This document shows positions 15,569 to 23,724 of a stretch of 64,000 nucleotides of DNA, piece after piece; position 1 is the stretch's first letter; every line of letters begins with the position of its first letter. Location: assembly GCA_039594205.1 (NCBI GenBank), contig JBCNNW010000006.1:29455-93454 (forward strand). The letters are read 5' to 3'. The position numbers and the translations under genes were made by a program. This DNA is from Pseudescherichia sp039594205 (GTDB lineage: Bacteria; Pseudomonadota; Gammaproteobacteria; Enterobacterales; Enterobacteriaceae). The notes beneath the pieces were generated by a model that was not told the DNA's origin, made no database searches, and saw nothing but the letters and a program-made list of their open reading frames with translations.

Positions 15569-17248
15569 ATGGGCACATCTTCGCAGGCAAGGCGCTTTAC
15601 CGGCGCACAGTTAATTGTTCATTTACTGGAGCGCCAGGGCATCACCATCGTCACCGGTATCCCGGGCGGCACGGTGCTGCCCCTGTATGACGCCCTGAGT
15701 CAAAGCACGCAGATTCGTCACGTACTGGCTCGCCACGAGCAGGGCGCAGGCTTTATTGCCCAGGGTATGGCGCGCACCCAGGGCAAGCCCGCCGTCTGTA
15801 TGGCCTGTAGCGGGCCGGGGGCCACTAACCTGGTGACCGCCATCGCCGATGCGCGCCTCGACTCCATTCCGCTGGTCTGCATTACGGGCCAGGTTCCCTC
15901 GTCGATGATCGGTACCGACGCCTTCCAGGAGGTGGACACCTACGGCATCTCTATCCCCATCACTAAACACAACTATCTGGTGCGTGACATCCGTGAGCTG
16001 CCGCAGGTGATCGCTGACGCGTTCCGCATTGCCCAGTCAGGCCGTCCCGGCCCGGTGTGGATAGATATTCCTAAGGATATCCAGACTGCAGAGATCGAAT
16101 TAGACACTCTGCCGGAGCCGGGTGAGACCGCGCCCGCCCCGGCATTCAGCATTGAGAGCGTGCGCGAAGCCGCGGCGATGATCAACCAGGCCCAGCGCCC
16201 GGTACTCTACCTGGGCGGTGGGGTGATTAACGCCCCTGAGCAGGTACGGACCCTGGCGGAGAAGGCCAGCCTGCCCACCACCATGACGCTGATGGCCCTT
16301 GGCATGCTGCCAAAACAGCATCCGCTGTCGCTGGGCATGCTGGGGATGCACGGTGCGCGCAGCACCAACTTTATCCTGCACGAAGCCGATCTGCTGGTGG
16401 TGCTGGGGGCACGTTTTGATGACCGGGCGATTGGCAAGACCGAAACCTTCTGTCCGAACGCCAAAATTATCCATGTGGATATCGACCGCGCCGAGCTGGG
16501 TAAGATCAAGCAGCCGCACTGTGCTATTCAGGGCGACGTCGGCGAGGTACTGAATCAGCTGATCCCGCTGATTGCGGCGGATACCCGCGACGCCTGGCGC
16601 GATACCGTGGCACAGCTGCAGCAGGAGTTTCCGGCTAACATGCCGGGCGCGGACGATCCGCTGAGCCACTACGGGTTAATTAACGCCGTTGCGGCCTGCG
16701 TTGATGACAGCGCGATTATCACCACCGACGTCGGGCAGCACCAGATGTGGACCGCTCAGGCCTATCCGCTCAATCGCCCGCGGCAGTGGCTCACCTCCGG
16801 TGGGTTAGGCACCATGGGCTTTGGCCTGCCGGCGGCGATTGGCGCTGCGCTGGCCAATCCCGATCGCAAGGTGCTGTGCTTCTCCGGCGACGGCAGCCTG
16901 ATGATGAACATTCAGGAGATGGCCACCGCCGCTGAAAACCAGCTCGATATCAAAATCATTCTGATGAACAACGAGGCGCTGGGGCTGGTGCATCAGCAGC
17001 AGAGTCTGTTCTACAAGCAGGGCGTGTTTGCTGCGACCTATCCAGGCATGATCAACTTTATGCAGATCGCCGCCGGGTTTGGGCTGCACACCTGTGATTT
17101 AAACGCGGCGACCGATCCGCACGCGGCTCTGCAGGAGATCATCTCCCGGCCGGGTCCGGCACTGATCCACGTTCGTACCGACGCCGAGCAAAAAGTCTAT
17201 CCAATGGTTCCGCCGGGCGCGGCCAATACTGAAATGGTGGGGGAATAA
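15569..17248 (+). CDS. ilvB: IlvB, acetolactate synthase I large subunit
   Basis: ThDP- and FAD-dependent catalytic subunit that condenses two pyruvates to acetolactate, or pyruvate with 2-ketobutyrate, at the head of valine, leucine and isoleucine synthesis. It has 559 residues against 562 in E. coli. The catalytic Glu is in RHEQGAGFIAQGMAR, and the ThDP/Mg motif runs GDGSLMMNIQEMATAAENQLDIKI near 437-462. A GGACTGGAG ribosome site precedes the ATG. ilvN follows after three bases. Confidence 0.98.
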   Translation: MGTSSQARRFTGAQLIVHLLERQGITIVTGIPGGTVLPLYDALSQSTQIRHVLARHEQGAGFIAQGMARTQGKPAVCMACSGPGATNLVTAIADARLDSIPLVCITGQVPSSMIGTDAFQEVDTYGISIPITKHNYLVRDIRELPQVIADAFRIAQSGRPGPVWIDIPKDIQTAEIELDTLPEPGETAPAPAFSIESVREAAAMINQAQRPVLYLGGGVINAPEQVRTLAEKASLPTTMTLMALGMLPKQHPLSLGMLGMHGARSTNFILHEADLLVVLGARFDDRAIGKTETFCPNAKIIHVDIDRAELGKIKQPHCAIQGDVGEVLNQLIPLIAADTRDAWRDTVAQLQQEFPANMPGADDPLSHYGLINAVAACVDDSAIITTDVGQHQMWTAQAYPLNRPRQWLTSGGLGTMGFGLPAAIGAALANPDRKVLCFSGDGSLMMNIQEMATAAENQLDIKIILMNNEALGLVHQQQSLFYKQGVFAATYPGMINFMQIAAGFGLHTCDLNAATDPHAALQEIISRPGPALIHVRTDAEQKVYPMVPPGAANTEMVGE

Positions 17249-17251
17249 GCC

Positions 17252-17542
17252 ATGCCACACTCAACACATGACAACGTTATTCTGGAACTCACCGTCCGCA
17301 ATCACCCTGGGGTGATGACCCACGTCTGCGGCCTTTTTGCCCGACGCGCATTTAACGTCGAGGGCATTCTCTGCCTGCCGCTACCAGGTGGCGAGCAGAG
17401 CCGCATCTGGCTGCTGGTGGCGGACGATCAGCGGCTGGAGCAGATGATAAGCCAGATCGACAAGCTGGAAGATGTAGTCAAAGTGGTGCGGAACCAGTCC
17501 GATCCCACCATGTTCAACAAAATTGCCGTGTTTTTCGAGTAG
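17252..17542 (+). CDS. ilvN: IlvN, acetolactate synthase I regulatory subunit
   Basis: Small ACT-domain subunit that activates IlvB and gives valine feedback inhibition. It has 96 residues as in E. coli. The ACT fold begins ILELTVRNHPGVMTHVCGLFARRAFNVEGI and ends in EDVVKVVRNQSDPTMFNKIAVFFE. It closes the ilvBN operon and is followed directly by the convergent deoQ, where E. coli carries uhpA. Confidence 0.97.
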   Translation: MPHSTHDNVILELTVRNHPGVMTHVCGLFARRAFNVEGILCLPLPGGEQSRIWLLVADDQRLEQMISQIDKLEDVVKVVRNQSDPTMFNKIAVFFE

Positions 17543-17543
17543 G

Positions 17544-18335
17544 TTACTCGCTTTCTGAGTCAGGGGTGATCGCCTTAACCGAGCCGTTCCGGCAGTGGAG
17601 AGCATACTCTGCCGGTAGCGGGCGATCGCTGATCAGCACGTCAAACTGTGCCAGCGGGGCGATGCTGGCCGGGGCGACCTCATCGAAAAGGGCGTAGCGT
17701 GCCAGCAAAATCTTGCGGATGCCATGCTCCATCGCTTTGCGCTTCACCGGCAGATCGTCGAGGTTGAACCAGGTCACGCCGTAGTGCTCGTGTACGCCGC
17801 TGGCCGAGATAAACACCTTGCGCGGGTTGAGGGAGTCGAGAATTGACGGGTTACTGGCATCGTAAAAGGCGTCGCTCTTGGCGCGGTAGGTGCCGCCGCA
17901 GAGCATAGCGGTGGCGTTAGGCTTGGCGTTCAGCGCCATAAATACCTGATGCGAATAGCAAATTCCGGTAAAGGTAATTTCATCAGGGATCATGTCGATC
18001 ACCAGCGGCATCTCCGGGCCGTTGTCGAAAAACACCAGATCGTTCTCGCTCACCAGCCCTGCGGCGAGGATCGCAATCGGCATATCATCCCGGTGATAGC
18101 GACGCGTGGCAGCGGCGGCAGGCTGGCTGGTAGCCGGAGCGGCGGGCTTGTTAACCATCACGATATAGCCCCCGAGCAGCGCCAGCGGCAGCGGCTCATC
18201 CTCCTGGCTAAAGTCGCGGCGAATGGTCATCACGGAAACCTCCAGCATCCGCGCCGCATCTTTAAGATGGATGCGGTCGGTCTTTTTGAGCAGCTCCGTC
18301 AGGCGACGAATACGCTCTTTCTGCTTGGTTTCCAT
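17544..18335 (-). CDS. deoQ: DeoQ, DeoR-family repressor of deoxyribose genes
   Basis: A 263-residue DeoR-family regulator. The ATG at 18335 has GGAGAGAG upstream; a frame opening at 18365 adds ten unlikely residues. The helix-turn-helix is about 17-40 (IHLKDAARMLEVSVMTIRRDF), and ALLGGYIVMVN is typical of the DeoR subgroup. The C-terminal sugar-phosphate isomerase-like sensor contains FFDNGPEMPLVIDMIPDEI. It is divergent from deoK with palindromes between them. Assignment to deoQ rests on the deoKPX context recalled from Salmonella. Confidence 0.85.
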   Translation of the reverse strand: METKQKERIRRLTELLKKTDRIHLKDAARMLEVSVMTIRRDFSQEDEPLPLALLGGYIVMVNKPAAPATSQPAAAATRRYHRDDMPIAILAAGLVSENDLVFFDNGPEMPLVIDMIPDEITFTGICYSHQVFMALNAKPNATAMLCGGTYRAKSDAFYDASNPSILDSLNPRKVFISASGVHEHYGVTWFNLDDLPVKRKAMEHGIRKILLARYALFDEVAPASIAPLAQFDVLISDRPLPAEYALHCRNGSVKAITPDSESE

Positions 18336-18371
18336 CTTCTCTCTCCGCTTTACCAGCCTAATCATCTTCTT

Positions 18372-18480
18372 ATGTTCCTAAAGTAACATTTTCCACCCAG
18401 AGCGGGAACGCTGCGGCATCAAATGTTGCTGTAATCGCGAGCGGAGTCACAAATGATACTAAAATAACATGATAATGTTA
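18372..18480. promoter_or_regulatory. deoQ-deoK intergenic operators
   Basis: TAACATGATAATGTTA (18465-18480) is a perfect 16-bp palindrome, the size of the E. coli DeoR operator TGTTAGAATTCTAACA. A second, wider inverted repeat ATGTT-N8-AACAT spans 18372-18389 close to the deoQ start. The two sites about 90 bases apart could be bridged by an oligomeric DeoQ. Confidence 0.65.
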
Positions 18481-18523
18481 CGATAATATCATTGTTAAGC
18501 ATTTGTTTCTGAGAGGTAGGAAA

Positions 18524-19444
18524 ATGGATATCGCAGTCATCGGCTCCAACATGGTGGATTTAATCACCTACACCCACCAGATGCCGAAAGAGGGTGAAAC
18601 CCTTGAAGCCCCGGCGTTCAAGATTGGCTGCGGCGGTAAAGGTGCCAACCAGGCCGTTGCCGCAGCGAAGCTCAACTCCAAAGTATTAATGCTGACCAAA
18701 GTGGGCGATGACATCTTTGCCGACAACACCATTCGCAATCTCGAATCCTGGGGTATCAATACCACCTACGTTGAGAAAGTGCCGTGCACCAGCAGCGGCG
18801 TCGCACCTATTTTCGTTAATCCTAACTCCAGCAACAGCATCCTGATTATTAAAGGGGCGAACAAATTCCTCTCGCCAGAGGATATCGATCGCGCCGCTGA
18901 AGATCTGAAGAAATGTAAGCTCATCGTTTTGCAGCTCGAAGTGCAGCTGGAGACGGTCTATCACGCCATTGAGTTTGGTCGAAAGCACGGTATCGAGGTG
19001 CTGTTAAATCCGGCCCCGGCGCTGCGTGAGCTGGATATGGCCTACGCCTGCAAATGTGATTTCTTCGTGCCGAATGAAACCGAGCTGGAAATTCTCACCG
19101 GCATGCCGGTCGACAGCTACGACAATATTTGTCGCGCCGCCCGCAGCCTGACTGATAAAGGGCTGAACAATATTATCGTCACCATGGGCGAGAAGGGCGC
19201 GCTGTGGATGACCCGTGATACGGAAGTGCACGTCCCGGCGATCAAAGTGAATGCCGTCGACACCAGCGGCGCGGGCGATGCCTTTATTGGCTGCTTTGCG
19301 CACTACTACGTCCAGAGCGGTGATGTAGAAACCGCCATGAAAAAAGCCTCGCGTTTCGCGGCCTTCAGCGTAACGGGCAAAGGCACTCAATCGTCCTATC
19401 CCAGTATTGAGCAATTCAATGAGTTTCTGGCGATAAACGAATAA
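18524..19444 (+). CDS. deoK: DeoK, deoxyribokinase
   Basis: PfkB-family kinase making 2-deoxyribose 5-phosphate, which enters central metabolism through the DeoC aldolase. The ATG at 18524 follows GAGAGGTAGG and gives 306 residues. GCGGKGANQAVAAAKLN is PfkB signature 1, and VNAVDTSGAGDAFIGCF holds the catalytic Asp. The sequence fits the Salmonella deoxyribokinase better, from memory, than RbsK. It is the first gene of deoKPX, downstream of the 16-bp palindrome. Confidence 0.88.
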   Translation: MDIAVIGSNMVDLITYTHQMPKEGETLEAPAFKIGCGGKGANQAVAAAKLNSKVLMLTKVGDDIFADNTIRNLESWGINTTYVEKVPCTSSGVAPIFVNPNSSNSILIIKGANKFLSPEDIDRAAEDLKKCKLIVLQLEVQLETVYHAIEFGRKHGIEVLLNPAPALRELDMAYACKCDFFVPNETELEILTGMPVDSYDNICRAARSLTDKGLNNIIVTMGEKGALWMTRDTEVHVPAIKVNAVDTSGAGDAFIGCFAHYYVQSGDVETAMKKASRFAAFSVTGKGTQSSYPSIEQFNEFLAINE

Positions 19445-19475
19445 TAAAAACCCCTGCACTGTAAAAGGTAGCACT

Positions 19476-20792
19476 ATGAACGATAAAAACATCGTTCAGA
19501 TGCCCGATGGGTATCTGAATAAGACCCCTCTGTTCCAGTTTATTTTGTTATCATGCCTGTTCCCATTATGGGGCTGCGCCGCAGCGTTAAATGATATTTT
19601 AATCACGCAGTTTAAGAGCGTATTTTCACTCAGCAACTTCGCCTCTGCCTTAGTGCAGAGTGCGTTTTACGGCGGCTATTTCTTAATTGCTATTCCGGCA
19701 TCGTTGGTGATTAAAAAGAGCAGCTATAAGATTGCGATTTTAATTGGCCTGACGCTCTATATTGTCGGCTGTACGCTCTTTTTCCCGGCGTCGCACATGG
19801 CTACCTACACCATGTTCCTTGCCGCTATTTTTGCGATTGCCATTGGTTTAAGTTTCCTTGAGACCGCTGCCAACACCTACAGCTCAATGCTGGGGCCAAA
19901 ATCCCACGCTACGCTGCGCCTCAACGTTAGCCAGACCTTCTACCCGATCGGGGCAGCGGCGGGCATTCTGCTCGGCAAGTATCTGGTCTTCTCTGAAGGC
20001 GATAGCCTCGAGAAGCAGATGGCGGGCATGACGCCGGAGCAGATCCACGACTTCAAGGTGCTGATGCTGGAGAACACCCTCGAGCCGTATAAGTACATGA
20101 TCATGGTGCTGGTCGTGGTGATGGTGCTGTTTATGTTAACCCGCTTCCCGACCTGCAAAGTTGCGCAGACGGCGAACCGTAAGCGCCCGTCGGCGATGGA
20201 CACCCTGCGCTATCTGGCGAGCAACGCCCGCTTCCGCCGTGGCATTCTGGCCCAGTTCCTCTATGTCGGCATGCAGGTCGCCGTCTGGTCGTTCACCATC
20301 CGCCTGGCGCTGGAGCTGGGGGATATCAACGAGCGGGATGCCTCCAACTTTATGGTCTACAGCTTTGCCTGCTTCTTTATCGGCAAGTTTGTGGCCAACA
20401 TTCTGATGACGCGCTTCAACCCGGAGAAGGTACTGATCCTCTACTCTGTCATCGGCGCGCTGTTCCTGGCCTACGTGGCGCTGGCGCCAAGCTTTAGCGC
20501 GGTCTACGTGGCGGTGCTGGTGAGCGTTCTGTTTGGGCCATGCTGGGCCACCATCTACGCTGGCACGCTGGATACGGTGGACAACGAGCATACCGAGATG
20601 GCGGGAGCGGTGATCGTGATGGCAATCGTCGGCGCGGCGGTGGTGCCAGCGGTGCAGGGCTACGTGGCGGATATGTTCCACTCGTTACAGCTCTCGTTCC
20701 TCGTCTCCATGCTCTGCTTCATTTACGTCGGCATCTACTTCTGGCGTGAAAGCAAAGTGCGTCGCGAACTTAGCCCGGCAACCGCTTCCTGA
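19476..20792 (+). CDS. deoP: DeoP, deoxyribose permease (FucP-type MFS)
   Basis: A 438-residue sugar:proton symporter of the FucP/GluP MFS family in the inner membrane. QFILLSCLFPLWGCAAALNDILI at the first helix and SFLETAANTYSSMLGP are family hallmarks. It lies 31 bases after deoK. Deoxyribose as substrate is taken from the deoK-deoX context; fucose genes are absent nearby. Confidence 0.85.
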   Translation: MNDKNIVQMPDGYLNKTPLFQFILLSCLFPLWGCAAALNDILITQFKSVFSLSNFASALVQSAFYGGYFLIAIPASLVIKKSSYKIAILIGLTLYIVGCTLFFPASHMATYTMFLAAIFAIAIGLSFLETAANTYSSMLGPKSHATLRLNVSQTFYPIGAAAGILLGKYLVFSEGDSLEKQMAGMTPEQIHDFKVLMLENTLEPYKYMIMVLVVVMVLFMLTRFPTCKVAQTANRKRPSAMDTLRYLASNARFRRGILAQFLYVGMQVAVWSFTIRLALELGDINERDASNFMVYSFACFFIGKFVANILMTRFNPEKVLILYSVIGALFLAYVALAPSFSAVYVAVLVSVLFGPCWATIYAGTLDTVDNEHTEMAGAVIVMAIVGAAVVPAVQGYVADMFHSLQLSFLVSMLCFIYVGIYFWRESKVRRELSPATAS

Positions 20793-20803
20793 GGAGAATT
20801 GCT

Positions 20804-21820
20804 ATGAAAACCTGTTTGCCACTCTGGCGTGAGCTTTTTACCGCGCAGCCGCGAACGCTGCTGGAGAACGCAGATTTTACGGTCAGCGCCTTCCGCTATC
20901 CGAGCGGCGTTGAGGGCCTGAGGGTGGCAAACGCCCGCGGTCACCTGGTGATCTTACCCTGGCTGGGGCAGATGATCTGGGACGCGGAGTTTGACGGCCA
21001 CGAGCTGACCATGCGCAACATGTTCAGCCAGCCGAAGCCAGCCAAAGAGATTGTTGAAACCTACGGCTGCTTCGCCTTCCACTCGGGGTTGCTGGCAAAC
21101 GGCTGCCCCTCGCCGGAGGACAGCCATGCGCTGCACGGAGAGATGGCCTGCGCGGAGATGGACGAGGCCTGGCTGGAGATCGACGGCAACACGCTGCGCG
21201 TTGGGGGGCGCTACGAGTATGTGATGGGCTTCGGCCACCACTATCTGGCGCAGCCTGCGGTCACGCTGCGTAAGGCCAGCGCGCTGTTCGACATCAATAT
21301 GACGGTGACCAACCTGGCGTCGGTGGCAATGCCGCTCCAGTACATGTGCCATATGAACTACGCCTATGTTCCGGAGGCAACCTTCAGCCAGAACCTGCCG
21401 GACGAGGCGCTGCTGCTGCGGGAGTCCATTCCCGCACATGTGAAACCTACCGAGCAGTGGCTGGCATTCAACCAGCGCATTCAGCAGGGTGAGACCACGC
21501 TGAAGACGCTGAGCGAGCCGGAATATTACGATCCAGAGATTGTCTTCTTTGCCGACAGGCTGGATCGCTACACCGCGACGCCGGAGTTCCAGATGACCGC
21601 CCCGGACGGCACAACTTTCGTGACCCGTTTCGCCAGCGCAGAGTTCAACTATGCGACGCGCTGGATTTTATATAACGGCGATCAGCAGGTCGCAGCGTTC
21701 GCGCTGCCGGCTACCTGCCGTCCGGAAGGGTTCCTGGCTGCGCAGGCTAACGGCAGCCTGCTGACGCTGGCCCCGCAGGAGAGCCGCAGCTTCACGGTGA
21801 CCACCGGGATAGCGCACTAA
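20804..21820 (+). CDS. deoX: DeoX, aldose-1-epimerase-like protein (DUF4432)
   Basis: A 338-residue galactose-mutarotase-fold protein of the DUF4432 family, last gene of deoKPX. GHLVILPWLGQMIWDAEFDGHELTMRNMF and MCHMNYAYVPEATF resemble mutarotase-like strands and the His-containing active-site region. Anomer interconversion of deoxyribose is plausible; the biochemical role of DeoX is not established to my knowledge. It starts 11 bases after deoP. Confidence 0.82.
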   Translation: MKTCLPLWRELFTAQPRTLLENADFTVSAFRYPSGVEGLRVANARGHLVILPWLGQMIWDAEFDGHELTMRNMFSQPKPAKEIVETYGCFAFHSGLLANGCPSPEDSHALHGEMACAEMDEAWLEIDGNTLRVGGRYEYVMGFGHHYLAQPAVTLRKASALFDINMTVTNLASVAMPLQYMCHMNYAYVPEATFSQNLPDEALLLRESIPAHVKPTEQWLAFNQRIQQGETTLKTLSEPEYYDPEIVFFADRLDRYTATPEFQMTAPDGTTFVTRFASAEFNYATRWILYNGDQQVAAFALPATCRPEGFLAAQANGSLLTLAPQESRSFTVTTGIAH

Positions 21821-21885
21821 AGAGACTGTATGCGTCGCCGCGTTTACCTTTATGATAAGCACTCTGGGATTGGGCAGGAGCTTTC

Positions 21886-22338
21886 ATGATTTGGTTAACG
21901 CTGGCGACGCTGGTTGTTGTTTTTGTAGTGGGTTTTCGAGTCTTAACCTCTGACTCCCGGCGGGCGGTACGCCGTCTGAGCGAGCGGCTGGGCACCACGC
22001 CGATGCCGGTTGAATCAATGATCGATCAGCTGGGTAAGGCGGCGGGTGCGGAGTACATTCAGTACCTCTCTCGTCCGGACGAGGCGCATCTGCAAAACGC
22101 CGCCCAGACGCTGCTGATCTGGCAGGCGTGCATTGTCGACAGCAGCGAGCAGAACCTCCACTACTGGCACCGAACGCTGCAAAAAGCGCGTCTCGCTGCA
22201 CCGCTGACAGACGCCCAGGTGCGTCTGGCGCTGGGTTTCCTGCGCGAACTGGAGCCGGATGTAGCGGAGATCAATAATTTCCAGATGCGCTATAACGCCT
22301 TCTTTATGCCCGAAGAGGGCGTGCACTGGCTGCATTGA
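21886..22338 (+). CDS. yicN: YicN, DUF1198 protein
   Basis: A 150-residue protein matching E. coli YicN over its length (MIWLTLATLVVVFVVGFRVLTS to MRYNAFFMPEEGVHWLH). One N-terminal membrane helix (about 2-20) is followed by a soluble helical domain. Function is unknown. It marks the return to E. coli gene order (yicN-nepI) after the deo block. A REP element follows. Confidence 0.9.
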   Translation: MIWLTLATLVVVFVVGFRVLTSDSRRAVRRLSERLGTTPMPVESMIDQLGKAAGAEYIQYLSRPDEAHLQNAAQTLLIWQACIVDSSEQNLHYWHRTLQKARLAAPLTDAQVRLALGFLRELEPDVAEINNFQMRYNAFFMPEEGVHWLH

Positions 22339-22346
22339 GTACCGTA

Positions 22347-22379
22347 GCGCCGGATAGCGCTACGCTTATCCGGCCTACG
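22347..22379. repeat. REP-type palindromic element
   Basis: GCGCCGGATAGCGC and GCTTATCCGGCCTACG form the classic enterobacterial REP hairpin, directly after yicN and before the nepI promoter. Confidence 0.75.
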
Positions 22380-22487
22380 ATATATCCCGCACTCAATTCT
22401 TGAATAGTTGCTAAAACGTTAAATGCGTCACACTCAGGATGTTACACTGCGCGACTTTACCGCAAAGTGATCTTGCCCGGAGGCAAA

Positions 22488-23672
22488 ATGAGTGAGCATA
22501 TACAGGGAAAATCCCATTCGGATGTGGCCCGGCCAAACTGGTCAGCCGTCTTCGCCGTTGCCTTTTGCGTGGCCTGCCTTATCACCGTGGAATTTCTGCC
22601 AGTCAGCCTGCTGACGCCGATGGCGCAGGACTTAGGTATCTCCGAGGGTACCGCCGGGCAGTCGGTTACCATGACCGCCTTTATCGCCATGTTTGCCAGT
22701 CTGTTTATCACCCAGACCATTCGTACTCTCGATCGCCGCTATGTGGTGCTGATCTTCTCGGTGCTGTTAACCCTCTCTTGCCTGCTGGTGTCGTTTGCTA
22801 ATAGCTTCGCCCTGCTGCTCATCGGACGCGCCTGCTTAGGCCTGGCCCTCGGCGGTTTCTGGGCAATGTCCGCCTCGCTGACTATGCGCCTGGTGCCAAC
22901 GCGCGTAGTTCCCAAAGCGCTGTCGGTGATTTTTGGCGCGGTGTCGATTGCGCTGGTGATCGCTGCGCCGCTGGGCAGCTTCCTTGGTGGCATCATTGGC
23001 TGGCGTAACGTCTTTAACGCGGCAGCGGTGATGGGGGTCTTCTGTACGCTTTGGGTCTGGAAAGCGCTGCCCTCCCTGCCGGGCGAGCCGATGCAGCATA
23101 AGCAGAATATGTTTGGCATCCTCAAGCGCCCAGGCGTGCTGGCGGGAATGGTTGCCATCTTTATGTCCTTTGCCGGTCAGTTTGCCTTCTTTACCTACAT
23201 CCGTCCGGTCTATATGAGCATGGCGGGCTTTGACGTTGATGGCCTGACGCTGGTGCTGCTCAGCTTCGGTATCGCCAGCTTTATCAGTACCTCTCTGTCA
23301 TCCACCTTCCTGAAAGCTTCGCTGAAAATGTCGCTGGCCATCGCTCCCCTGGTGCTGGCCCTGAGCGCGCTGACGCTGATCCTCTGGGGTAGCGATAGGA
23401 TCGTCGCCTCTGCGGTGGCGGTGGTATGGGGATTAGCCTTTGCGCTAGTGCCGGTGGGCTGGTCGACGTGGATCACCCGCACGCTGGCGGATCAGGCGGA
23501 AAAAGCGGGATCGATCCAGGTGGCGGTGATCCAGCTTGCCAATACCTGCGGCGCGGCGGTCGGCGGCTATGCACTCGATAACCTCGGCCTGCTATCGCCG
23601 GTGGTGCTCTCCGGCAGCCTGATGCTGCTGACGGCGCTGCTGGTGGCTGCGAAAGTACGCGTCAAAGGGTAA
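22488..23672 (+). CDS. nepI: NepI, purine ribonucleoside exporter
   Basis: MFS DHA1 carrier that exports inosine and other purine ribonucleosides. The ATG at 22488 with CCGGAGG upstream gives 394 residues; an in-frame start seven codons earlier is less likely. RPNWSAVFAVAFCVACLITVEFLPVSLLTPMAQDL and the loop following ITQTIRTLDRRYV match E. coli NepI. Twelve helices are visible. It is convergent with the porin gene across a REP-like hairpin. Confidence 0.93.
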   Translation: MSEHIQGKSHSDVARPNWSAVFAVAFCVACLITVEFLPVSLLTPMAQDLGISEGTAGQSVTMTAFIAMFASLFITQTIRTLDRRYVVLIFSVLLTLSCLLVSFANSFALLLIGRACLGLALGGFWAMSASLTMRLVPTRVVPKALSVIFGAVSIALVIAAPLGSFLGGIIGWRNVFNAAAVMGVFCTLWVWKALPSLPGEPMQHKQNMFGILKRPGVLAGMVAIFMSFAGQFAFFTYIRPVYMSMAGFDVDGLTLVLLSFGIASFISTSLSSTFLKASLKMSLAIAPLVLALSALTLILWGSDRIVASAVAVVWGLAFALVPVGWSTWITRTLADQAEKAGSIQVAVIQLANTCGAAVGGYALDNLGLLSPVVLSGSLMLLTALLVAAKVRVKG

Positions 23673-23680
23673 TTGCTTTT

Positions 23681-23708
23681 TGCCCGGCTGGCGCTGCGCC
23701 GCCGGGCA
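23681..23708. repeat. REP-like inverted repeat between convergent genes
   Basis: TGCCCGGC (23681-23688) and GCCGGGCA (23701-23708) flank a GC-rich 12-base centre. There is no T-run on either strand, so a REP element is likelier than an intrinsic terminator. Confidence 0.6.
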
Positions 23709-23724
23709 CTATGCATGTACTACA

